Assembly: GCA_904420255.1 (NCBI GenBank)
Contig: CAJFUT010000301.1
Span: 1-5,383 of the forward strand
Direction of reading: 5' to 3'
From: an uncultured Angelakisella sp.
Lineage (GTDB): Bacteria; Bacillota; Clostridia; Oscillospirales; Ruminococcaceae
DNA: 5,383 nt
In this document: positions 1 through 5,253 of the stretch, piece after piece
Layout of the letters: each line of letters opens with the position of its first letter
Numbering within the stretch: the first letter of the stretch is position 1
The notes under the pieces: model-generated
The model's input: the letters and a program-made list of their open reading frames with translations, nothing else
Databases searched by the model: none
What the model was told of the DNA's origin: nothing
Program-made: the position numbers and the translations under genes

Positions 1-18
1 AGCAAATTGCGAGCCAGC

Positions 19-36
19 GGGGGCTACCCCGCCCCC
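19..36. repeat. small GC-rich stem-loop
   Basis: GGGGGC (19-24) pairs with GCCCCC (31-36) around a six-base loop. No T-run follows on either strand, so I do not call it a terminator. It may belong to the 3' flank of a gene outside the window or to the same intergenic element as the palindrome at 49-76. Confidence 0.35.
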
Positions 37-48
37 GGTCAATCTTTG

Positions 49-76
49 GCCACTTTCTTTTGATCAAGAAAGTGGC
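49..76. repeat. perfect 11-bp palindrome in the left intergenic region
   Basis: GCCACTTTCTT (49-59) is exactly complementary to AAGAAAGTGGC (66-76), with the six-base loop TTGATC. There is no T-tract beyond either arm, so it is not a standard rho-independent terminator. No convincing gene is seen in 1-198. The open frame crossing it on the plus strand continues as the antisense shadow of the downstream regulator. The element resembles a dispersed intergenic palindromic repeat, but this window contains only one copy. Confidence 0.5.
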
Positions 77-198
77 GACACGGGGCTTGGGCTTCTGCCT
101 GACAAATTCTCAAACCTCTCCATTACCCATGGCACAACGAAAAAAGAATCCTAACGATTCAGGCAAATCAAAAGTAAGAGGAAGGCGCTGCGCAGCAG

Positions 199-232
199 AA
201 AAAGAGGCCGCAGGCTTAGCCCGCGGCCTCTT
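199..232 (-). terminator. intrinsic terminator of the GntR-family gene
   Basis: Read on the minus strand, a 10-bp stem (arms 223-232 and 202-211) is followed by a run of five T residues (199-203), two of which fall in the stem. The loop contains the TAA stop of the regulator, and further GGC/GCC pairing inside the loop lengthens the helix. The terminator therefore starts inside the last codons of the gene, a compact arrangement that ends the leftward transcript just past the stop codon. Confidence 0.8.
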
Positions 233-890
233 CATGCTCGATGATGGTTCGGATCATATCCCGGGCCTGGGTGAGGTGCTGGACGATGCTCCGTTCGGCG
301 GCCTCCGCGTCCTTTGCCAGGAGGGCGTCGATGAGCTCCAGCCTCTCCTCCACCGACTGCTCGAACCGTCCGGCATGGCCCGCCAGCACCGCCGCGCTGA
401 AGTTGGCCATCATGGTGTAAAGGTTGCTGTAGGTGCCGATGATCACCTGGTTGCCGCTCATGGCGATGAGGGCGTTGGAAAGCTCCCGCTCCAGGCCCTG
501 GTACGCCTTGGCGCTGCCGTTCTGGTAGGCCTTCAGGATGCTTTCCCGGAGCTTTTTCAGCTGCTGTTCGTCGGCCTTCTTCATGCCGGCGCAGGCCCGG
601 CGGGCGGCGTAGTTTTCAAACATCAGCCGCACGTCGTACATATCCAGCACTTCCTTGTAGCTGGGCTTGCGGACAAAGGCCCCCTTGTTGGGGATATTCT
701 CCACCAGGCCGTCCCCGGTGAGCTGCTTGATGGCCTCCCGGACGGGGGAGCGGCTGACGCTGAGCCGGTCGGCGATGGACTGCTCCACCAGCTTGTCGCC
801 GGATTTGATGGTGCAGTTCATGATCTCCTCCTTGAGGATCTGGTAAATCTGGTCCTTGATGGTTTCGGTGAATATCTCCTGCCGCCGCAT
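216..890 (-). CDS. GntR-family transcriptional regulator, FCD (FadR-type) subfamily
   Basis: A 224-residue DNA-binding regulator, the usual length for the subfamily. Residues about 8-72 form the winged helix-turn-helix: LVEQSIADRLSVSRSPVREAI is the recognition region and NKGAFV (68-73) the wing. Residues about 80-215 match an FCD ligand-binding domain, with the characteristic SGN (145-147) and KDAEAA (193-198). The FCD metal site appears degraded. By alignment the first histidine is Ser138, with Glu134 four residues before it where Asp is common. The second histidine is Arg183, and only His205 remains. I chose the ATG at 890; a TTG at 917 is in frame but has no ribosome site, whereas a purine-rich stretch precedes the ATG. 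The gene is divergent from the PLP-enzyme operon, so it probably controls that operon and itself. The ligand is unknown; an amino acid or 2-oxo acid is a guess from context. Confidence 0.88.
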   Translation of the reverse strand: MRRQEIFTETIKDQIYQILKEEIMNCTIKSGDKLVEQSIADRLSVSRSPVREAIKQLTGDGLVENIPNKGAFVRKPSYKEVLDMYDVRLMFENYAARRACAGMKKADEQQLKKLRESILKAYQNGSAKAYQGLERELSNALIAMSGNQVIIGTYSNLYTMMANFSAAVLAGHAGRFEQSVEERLELIDALLAKDAEAAERSIVQHLTQARDMIRTIIEHEEAAG

Positions 891-962
891 GGCGAACCCC
901 CGCTTTCCGCAAAACAAAAATAAAAGGGCGTCTGCCCCGGAGCTGTTTTTTTCCTTTTAACC

Positions 963-991
963 AGTATAAACCATTCCCGGCCAAAATGGAA
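963..991 (-). promoter_or_regulatory. possible leftward promoter for the GntR-family gene
   Basis: On the minus strand a good -10, TATACT (963-968), lies 17 bp from a poor -35, TTCCAT (986-991). Transcription would start near 956 and give a leader of about 65 nt. The weak -35 makes this tentative. The upstream TTTTGCATACAAT copy at 1007-1019 lies just behind it, which would suit autoregulation. Confidence 0.35.
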
Positions 992-1006
992 GGCCCTGCC
1001 TTTGTT

Positions 1007-1019
1007 TTTTGCATACAAT
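1007..1019. promoter_or_regulatory. candidate GntR/FCD operator, copy 1
   Basis: TTTTGCATACAAT is repeated exactly at 1106-1118, 99 bp away. Its core, TTGCATACAA (1009-1018), is an imperfect palindrome. Its reverse complement differs by one base from TTGTATACAA, the kind of site FadR-type regulators often bind. This copy lies upstream of both divergent promoters. Assignment to the adjacent regulator is inference from position and sequence type. Confidence 0.5.
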
Positions 1020-1060
1020 CTTTGGGCCTGTTTTTTGGTGCATTTTTTCGCAGCCTTCCC

Positions 1061-1089
1061 TTGACTTTGTATTTCGCGGACTCTATAAT
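1061..1089 (+). promoter_or_regulatory. strong sigma-70/sigma-A-type promoter for the PLP enzyme-ridA operon
   Basis: The -35 TTGACT (1061-1066) and a perfect -10 TATAAT (1084-1089) are separated by the optimal 17 bp, in an AT-rich stretch that stands out from the GC-rich surroundings. Transcription should begin around 1096, giving a leader of about 65 nt before the ATG at 1160. The second operator candidate begins about ten bases into the transcript, so a bound regulator could block initiation or early elongation. Confidence 0.8.
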
Positions 1090-1105
1090 TGTACTTGAAA
1101 CGGAA

Positions 1106-1127
1106 TTTTGCATACAATATACAATGC
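1106..1127. promoter_or_regulatory. candidate GntR/FCD operator, copy 2, just downstream of the transcription start
   Basis: TTTTGCATACAAT (1106-1118) repeats the 1007-1019 sequence exactly and runs into ATACAATGC, so GCAT (1110-1113) and ATGC (1124-1127) form an inverted pair around two overlapping TACAAT motifs. It lies about +10 to +30 relative to the predicted start, the expected place for a repressor site. The 99-bp distance to copy 1 is between nine and ten helical turns, so looping between two bound dimers is conceivable. Confidence 0.55.
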
Positions 1128-1159
1128 TTCCGTCACACCACAACAGGGAGGATTTTGAC

Positions 1160-2341
1160 ATGGCCATTACCTACAATTTCGATGAAATCCTGGACCGCAC
1201 CAAGGAACGCTCCAAAACCTGGGACTTCCGCACCCTCAAGCCGGGCCAGCTGCCCATGAACGGCGCCGAGACCCACTTCACCTGCCCCTACCCCGTGCTG
1301 GACGCCGTCCGCGAGGTGGCCTCCTGCCAGGTGTACGGGTATCCTTACTTCACCGAGGACTTTGAGAACGCCGCCGCCGGCTGGATGAAGCGCCGCCACG
1401 GCTGGGATGTGGACCCCTCCTGGGTGCAGTTCGTGGGGGGCATCGTCCCCGGCATCGCCTTCGCCATCCAGGCTATGACCAATGTGGGGGACAAGGTCCT
1501 CATCAACACCCCCGCCTATGACCCCTTCCGGGGCGTCATCCAGAATAACGACCGGGTGCTGGTGGAGTCCGCCCTGAAGATCGACTGCGCCAAGAACCTG
1601 GTGGAGTTCGACTGGGAGGACATGGAGAAGAAGTTCAGCGACCCCGCCTGCAAGGCCTTCATCCTCTGCGACCCCCACAACCCCACCGGCAAGTGCTGCA
1701 CCAGGGAGGAACTGGCGAAGATCGCGGAGCTTTCCGAGAAATACGGCGTCTTTGTCATTGTGGACGAGGTCCACGCCGACTTTGTCTTCTCCGGCATGAA
1801 GCACACCAGCTACCCCACCGTCAGCGACTGGGCCAAGAATTTCTCCGCCGTCACCATGAACCCCTCCAAGACCTTCAACGTGGCGGGCTTCCGCACCGGC
1901 GCCATCATCATCGCCAACAAGGAGATCCGGGACAAGGTGGCCGTCAAGATCATGGCGGTGAAGGGCATCAGCCGCACCATCACCGGCGTGGCCGCCTTTG
2001 AGGCCTGCTACGACGGCCGCTGCGACGATTACGCCGACCAGGCCCTCAGCTATGTGGAGAAGCTCCGGGACGAGGTCTACGATTTCTTCCAGAAGCGCAT
2101 CCCCAAGATTACCATGCTCAAGCCCGAGGCCACCTTCGTCTGCTGGCTGGACTGCCGGGGCCTGGGGATGAGCCACGAGGATATGATGAAGTTCTTCACC
2201 GAGGTGGGCACCCTCATGGGCAACGGCCTGGAGTACGACCAGGAGCTGGGCCGCGGCTTTGTGCGGATGGCCTACGCCTTCCCCCGGGCCCAGCTGATGG
2301 GCGCCCTGGAGAAGCTTGCCAACGCTGTGGATAAGCTGTAA
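1160..2341 (+). CDS. MalY/PatB-like PLP-dependent aminotransferase or C-S lyase
   Basis: A 393-residue fold-type I PLP enzyme, the usual length for the MalY/PatB group. The PLP lysine is Lys237 in NPSKTFNVAGFRTG. Asn174 lies in HNPTG (173-177), Asp202 in VDEVHADF (201-208), and the carboxylate-binding arginine is Arg369 in GRGFVRMAYAFPR. VYGYPYF (58-64) and VGGIVPGI (92-99) are also typical. Group members either release pyruvate and ammonia from beta-substituted amino acids such as cystathionine, or transaminate aromatic and other amino acids. The N-terminal signature is unusual: LPMNGAETHF (31-40) replaces the common LPMWVADMDF, so substrate choice may differ. The ATG at 1160 is preceded by GGGAGG (1146-1151) at 8-nt spacing; the longer in-frame reading would start upstream of the promoter. 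It is first in an operon with ridA, 37 bp downstream. An adjacent RidA favours an enamine-releasing reaction, but transamination is not excluded. Confidence 0.9.
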   Translation: MAITYNFDEILDRTKERSKTWDFRTLKPGQLPMNGAETHFTCPYPVLDAVREVASCQVYGYPYFTEDFENAAAGWMKRRHGWDVDPSWVQFVGGIVPGIAFAIQAMTNVGDKVLINTPAYDPFRGVIQNNDRVLVESALKIDCAKNLVEFDWEDMEKKFSDPACKAFILCDPHNPTGKCCTREELAKIAELSEKYGVFVIVDEVHADFVFSGMKHTSYPTVSDWAKNFSAVTMNPSKTFNVAGFRTGAIIIANKEIRDKVAVKIMAVKGISRTITGVAAFEACYDGRCDDYADQALSYVEKLRDEVYDFFQKRIPKITMLKPEATFVCWLDCRGLGMSHEDMMKFFTEVGTLMGNGLEYDQELGRGFVRMAYAFPRAQLMGALEKLANAVDKL

Positions 2342-2378
2342 CACAGATGCGGGACAAAACAAGACAGGAGTGATCAGA

Positions 2379-2765
2379 ATGTCCAGCGAGATCAAAGTCA
2401 TCAATACCCCCAACGCCCCCGCCCCCAAGGGCCCCTATAACCAGGGCGTCGTCCATGACGGCATGGTCTACGTGGCCGGCCAGCTTCCCCTGGACCCCGC
2501 CACCGGCGAGGTGGTCCCCGGCACCTTCCAGGACCATGTGAAGCAGGCCCTGCGGAATGTGGAGGCCATCCTGAAGGCCGGCGGCTCCGACCTGGAGCAC
2601 GTGGTGCGCATCAACGTCTACCTCACCGACGGCAGCCAGTTCCCCCTCCTCAACGAGGCCTACACCGAAGTGATGAAGGCCCCCTATCCCCCCCGCACCG
2701 CCAGGGCCGTGGACCTGGGCGGCTTTGATATCGAGATCGACGCCCAGGGCGTCGTAGTCGAGTAA
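2379..2765 (+). CDS. ridA: RidA-family enamine/imine deaminase
   Basis: At 128 residues this is a full-length Rid (YjgF/YER057c/UK114) protein, a small cytosolic trimer. RidA hydrolyses reactive 2-aminoacrylate and related imines, released by PLP enzymes, to 2-oxo acids and ammonia. GPYNQG (18-23) carries the conserved tyrosine (Tyr20). VAGQLPLDPATGE (32-44) is the family core. Arg106 in PPRTARAV is the substrate-carboxylate arginine expected of true RidA members, and Glu119 in IEID matches the active-site glutamate. Between these two residues the loop is about two residues shorter than in Escherichia coli RidA. AGGAG (2366-2370) lies 8 nt before the ATG. Its position directly after the PLP enzyme suggests it clears that enzyme's intermediates, though RidA homologues are also general housekeeping proteins. 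Confidence 0.93.
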   Translation: MSSEIKVINTPNAPAPKGPYNQGVVHDGMVYVAGQLPLDPATGEVVPGTFQDHVKQALRNVEAILKAGGSDLEHVVRINVYLTDGSQFPLLNEAYTEVMKAPYPPRTARAVDLGGFDIEIDAQGVVVE

Positions 2766-2782
2766 ACCCGGGACGGCCGCCG

Positions 2783-2805
2783 GGCCCCGGGGCTTTCCCG
2801 GGGCC
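2783..2805 (+). promoter_or_regulatory. GC-rich stem-loop between ridA and the dehydrogenase gene
   Basis: GGCCCCGGG (2783-2791) pairs perfectly with CCCGGGGCC (2797-2805) around a five-base loop. The nearest T-rich stretch, CTTTGTTT (from 2815), is about ten bases past the stem, so it is a poor rho-independent terminator. It may partly terminate transcription, or stabilise or process the mRNA, letting the third gene be expressed at a different level from the first two. No clear promoter for the dehydrogenase is visible in the 102-bp gap. Confidence 0.5.
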
Positions 2806-2867
2806 GGCCCGCCCCTTTGTTTCGCCGGAAGGCCATCATCCATCAAAAAGACAGGAGGACAAAAACC

Positions 2868-3842
2868 ATGGGATACAAAATTTACGCCCCCAAGCCCATT
2901 GACGAGTACTGCATGAAGCTGCTGGAGAAGAAGGGCTTCGAGTTCATCGGAGTCTGGAAGGACAGCCGTGAGGACATGAAGAAATATATGTCCGAGTGCG
3001 ACGTGGCCATCGCCCGGGTCCATTTCTTCGACGACGAGCTGCTGGGCCTGGCCAGCCACATGAAGCTGCTGGAGGTCCACGGGGTGGGCTACCAGGACCA
3101 CGTCATCTGCGAGGACGCCGCCAAGCGGGGCATCTATGTGGCCTATTCCCCCTACGGCAACCACACCACCGTGGCGGAGGGCGCCGTGGGCCTCACCATC
3201 GCCATGACCAAGCACATCTGCGAATACAACACCAAGGTCCGCACCCCCGAGGGCATCAAGGCCAAGATGGCCATGGAGATCGAGGGCTGCACCGTGGGCG
3301 TCCTGGGCTTCGGCAACATCGCCCGCAGCTACGCCCAGAAGATGCACTACGGCCTGGACGCCAACATCATCGCCTACGACCCCTTCATTGACCCCGCCCT
3401 CATCCCCGCCTATGTCAAGCAGGTTGACACCATGGAGGAGGTCTTCTCCACCGCCGACATCGTTTCCCTCCACATCCCCGGCGAGCGGTACAACAAGGAC
3501 ATGATCAACAAGCACTTCTTCGACCTGATGAAGCCCACCGCCTACTTCCTCAACACCGCCCGGGACATCCTGGTCAACAACGACGACCTTTACGACGCCC
3601 TCAAGAGCGGCAAGATCGCCGGCGCCGCCGCCGACGTGGACTACTCCGAGTACACCGAGGGCCGCAAGCTCCTGGAGCTGGAGAACTTCATCAACACCCC
3701 CCACGCCATGGCCTTCTCCAACGGCAGCCTGCGGCGCTCCGGCATGAACTGCGTCCGTGAGATCTGCAACGTCATGCTGGACGGCCGGGAGCCCAAGTAC
3801 TGGGTCAACCAGAAGGGCTTCATCCCCGACCCCAACCGCTAA
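2868..3842 (+). CDS. NAD-dependent D-2-hydroxyacid dehydrogenase
   Basis: A 324-residue cytosolic oxidoreductase that interconverts a 2-oxo acid and a D-2-hydroxy acid. The N- and C-terminal segments form the catalytic domain and residues about 100-280 the Rossmann domain. The nucleotide motif is GFGNIA (147-152), and Asp171 in AYDPF at the end of the next strand favours NAD over NADP. All three catalytic residues are present: Arg232 (NTARD), Glu261 (DVDYSE, 29 residues later, the standard spacing) and His279 (NTPHA). The usual Glu-Pro after the glutamate is Glu-Tyr here. The substrate cannot be read from sequence; pyruvate, hydroxypyruvate, 3-phosphoglycerate and arylpyruvates are all family substrates. 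The start is set by AGGAGG (2853-2858) nine bases before the ATG; a TTG 17 codons upstream lacks a site. It follows ridA in the same direction and may recycle NADH using the 2-oxo acid made upstream. Confidence 0.9.
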   Translation: MGYKIYAPKPIDEYCMKLLEKKGFEFIGVWKDSREDMKKYMSECDVAIARVHFFDDELLGLASHMKLLEVHGVGYQDHVICEDAAKRGIYVAYSPYGNHTTVAEGAVGLTIAMTKHICEYNTKVRTPEGIKAKMAMEIEGCTVGVLGFGNIARSYAQKMHYGLDANIIAYDPFIDPALIPAYVKQVDTMEEVFSTADIVSLHIPGERYNKDMINKHFFDLMKPTAYFLNTARDILVNNDDLYDALKSGKIAGAAADVDYSEYTEGRKLLELENFINTPHAMAFSNGSLRRSGMNCVREICNVMLDGREPKYWVNQKGFIPDPNR

Positions 3843-3844
3843 GC

Positions 3845-3860
3845 GCCGGCCGGGGCCGGC
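3845..3860. repeat. GC-rich stem-loop just after the dehydrogenase stop
   Basis: GCCGGC (3845-3850) pairs with GCCGGC (3855-3860) around CGGG. It begins three bases after the TAA and has no T-tract, so it is at best a weak or factor-dependent terminator. It directly abuts the 68-bp repeat array and may be a remnant of another unit's tail. Confidence 0.4.
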
Positions 3861-3862
3861 AG

Positions 3863-4201
3863 CCAGGTCCGTGAGAGAAGCGTCTGTGAGGCGCCAGCGA
3901 GTGCCCCGCTCTCTGGGGCGGGCCCCGCGGCCAAGTCCGTGAGAGAAGATATGCTGAAGCGGCAGGCTGTGCCCCGCTCTCCGGGGTAGGCCCCGTGGCC
4001 AGGTCCGTGAGAGAAGCGCCTGTGAGGCGCCGGTGGGTGCCCCGCTCTCCGGGGTAGGCCCCGCGGCCTGGCCGGTCCCGAACGGGATGAAAGCCCCGGT
4101 GGGGCTTTCAAGGCCACGTTCCCGACCGCAGAGGGATGGCCGTAAGCGAAGATATGCTGAGGCGGCAGGCTGTGCCCCGCTCTCTGGGATATGTCCCGCG
4201 G
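3863..4201. repeat. array of 68-bp modular structured repeats
   Basis: Three contiguous units of exactly 68 bp (3863-3930, 3931-3998, 3999-4066) are followed by a divergent 67-bp segment (4067-4133) and a fourth 68-bp unit in register (4134-4201). Units 1-3 share a head beginning CCAGGTCCGTGAGAGAAG (G to A at the fourth base in unit 2). All four share the tail core GCCCCGCTCT. The middle comes in two types. Units 1 and 3 carry a hairpin form (GCGYC-TGTGA-GGCGC). Units 2 and 4 carry ATATGCTGARGCGGCAGGCTGT and match at 35 of 36 bases across offsets 15-50. Several stems keep pairing through G-T wobbles or paired changes. The period is not a multiple of three, so the open frames here change frame between units and are not genes. 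This is not a CRISPR array, because no unique spacers separate the units. It fills the 451-bp gap between two operons; its function is unknown. Confidence 0.88.
4088..4110. repeat. 10-bp stem-loop inside the divergent repeat segment
   Basis: TGAAAGCCCC (4088-4097) pairs perfectly with GGGGCTTTCA (4101-4110) around GGT. It is the centre of the 67-bp segment that replaces a standard unit between units 3 and 4. There is no T-tract. It sits about where the hairpin module sits in units 1 and 3, suggesting a third module type. Confidence 0.6.
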
Positions 4202-4227
4202 CGGCAGACGCCGCCGCGGGACATATC
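4188..4227. repeat. perfect 18-bp stem-loop closing the repeat array
   Basis: GATATGTCCCGCGGCGGC (4188-4205) is the exact reverse complement of 4210-4227, with a four-base loop AGAC. The left arm starts inside repeat unit 4, replacing the usual GGGGTAGGCCCC tail with GGGATATGTCCC. No T-run follows on either strand, so it is not a canonical intrinsic terminator. It could still act as a transcription barrier, an mRNA-end stabiliser, or a boundary or insertion scar of the repeat element. It lies 66 bp upstream of the phosphotransacylase start. Confidence 0.75.
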
Positions 4228-4293
4228 GTTATCCACCCAGACCCCGTACTGACATTTCTCGTTTTTCCCAAAAGGAAAGGAAGTTTTCTCGCT

Positions 4294-5193
4294 ATGGTTT
4301 TGGAAAGTTTCGAACAGCTGGCCCAGCGGGCCCGCTCCCTCCCCCGCCGGACGGTGGCGGTGGCCGCCGCCCATGACGCCCACGCCCTGGAGGCGGTGCG
4401 GGACGCCGCCGCCGAGGGCCTGGTGGATTACCTCCTGGTGGGGGACCCGGGGGAAATCCGGGAGCTGGCGGCGGGCCTGGGCTTCTCCCCCGACCCGGAC
4501 CGGATCATCCCCGAGGGGGACGACGCCGCCTGCGCCAAAAAGGCGGTGGAGCTCTGCCGGGAGGGCCGCGCCCAGCTCCTGATGAAGGGCAGGCTCCAGA
4601 CCTCCACCCTTCTGAAGGAAGTGGTCAACAAGGAAACCGGCATCGGCATGGGGGGCCTCATGTCCCACATGGCCCTGTTCCAGATCCCCGGTTTCAAAAA
4701 GCTCCTGTCGGTCACCGACGGGGGCATGGTGCTGGCGCCGGACCTGGCCGGCAAAAAGGCCATCCTGGAGAACGGCGTCCGGTTCCTCCGCCAGCTGGGC
4801 TGCGAGGAGCCCAAGGTGGCGGTCCTCTGCCCGGTGGAGGTGGTGAACCCCAAGATTCAGGCCACGGTGGACGCCGCCGCCCTGGCGGAGATGAACCGCG
4901 CCGGGGAGATCACCGGCTGCGTGGTGGCCGGCCCCATCTCCATGGACCTGGCCCTCAGCGCCGAATCCGCCCGGATCAAGGGCTACCAGAGCCCCGTCAC
5001 CGGGGAGGTGGACCTCCTGGTGGTGCCGGACATGACCTGCGGCAACATCCTGGGCAAAACCCTGGTCTACACCGCCGGGGCCCTGATGGCCGGCTGCATC
5101 GTCGGCGCCAAGGTGCCGGTGGTCCTCACCTCCCGGGGCGCCTCCGCCCAGGAAAAGCTCAATTCCCTGGTGGTGGCCGCGCTGGCCGGGTAA
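4294..5193 (+). CDS. ptb: phosphate butyryltransferase-family phosphotransacylase
   Basis: The enzyme transfers an acyl group from CoA to phosphate (acyl-CoA + Pi to acyl phosphate + CoA). A partner kinase can then make ATP from the acyl phosphate. Its 299 residues match clostridial Ptb, which has about 300. Family blocks appear in order: LMKGRLQTSTLLKEV (96-110), SHMALFQIPG (124-133), SVTDGGMVLAPDL (139-151), VEVVNPKIQATVDAA (181-195), SPVTGEVDLLVVPD (233-246), GNILGKTLVYTAGA (250-263) and VGAKVPVVLTSR (270-281). I chose the ATG at 4294, 10 nt after AGGAAAGGAAG; the frame runs open further upstream only because it crosses the repeat array. No kinase gene is visible. The next gene is iorA, so the natural substrate may be an arylacetyl-CoA or branched acyl-CoA rather than butyryl-CoA. 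That substrate is inference; the family assignment is firm. Confidence 0.93.
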   Translation: MVLESFEQLAQRARSLPRRTVAVAAAHDAHALEAVRDAAAEGLVDYLLVGDPGEIRELAAGLGFSPDPDRIIPEGDDAACAKKAVELCREGRAQLLMKGRLQTSTLLKEVVNKETGIGMGGLMSHMALFQIPGFKKLLSVTDGGMVLAPDLAGKKAILENGVRFLRQLGCEEPKVAVLCPVEVVNPKIQATVDAAALAEMNRAGEITGCVVAGPISMDLALSAESARIKGYQSPVTGEVDLLVVPDMTCGNILGKTLVYTAGALMAGCIVGAKVPVVLTSRGASAQEKLNSLVVAALAG

Positions 5194-5223
5194 CCCCGGC
5201 TGGCCGGCCGGTCCCCCAAGGTT

Positions 5224-5238
5224 CGCTGCCCACCAGCG
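5224..5238 (+). repeat. small hairpin in the iorA leader
   Basis: CGCTG (5224-5228) pairs with CAGCG (5234-5238) around CCCAC. It is the first of three stem-loops in the 146-bp gap between ptb and iorA. It has no T-tract, and its function is unknown. Confidence 0.35.
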
Positions 5239-5253
5239 GTTCTGTCAGACTAA

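Noticed and set aside
891..917. TTG start at 917 for the GntR-family gene
   Set aside because: It adds nine non-conserved residues and lacks a Shine-Dalgarno site; the ATG at 890 gives the usual start shortly before the helix-turn-helix domain.
60..923. Long plus-strand open frame over the regulator
   Set aside because: It is antisense to a clear GntR/FCD protein, has no family motifs and starts inside a palindrome; high GC keeps the opposite strand open.
921..952. Small attenuator-like hairpin near T-runs in the regulator leader
   Set aside because: Only a four-base GGGC/GCCC stem is present next to the T-rich stretch, too weak to call a terminator or attenuator.
3839..4117. Minus-strand small protein with repeated peptide motifs
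   Set aside because: The motifs come from the 68-bp DNA repeat and shift frame between units, so no protein sequence is being conserved.
3863..4201. CRISPR array
   Set aside because: Repeats are contiguous 68-bp units without unique spacers, and no cas genes are present.
2214..4271. 685-codon minus-strand open frame
   Set aside because: It is antisense to the end of the PLP enzyme, ridA, the dehydrogenase and the repeat array, and its translation is low-complexity Gly/Ala/Val/His-rich. It is a GC-driven shadow.
4033..4293. N-terminal extension of the phosphotransacylase
   Set aside because: The extension reads through repeat units and the 18-bp hairpin. The ATG at 4294 has a ribosome site and gives the normal family length.
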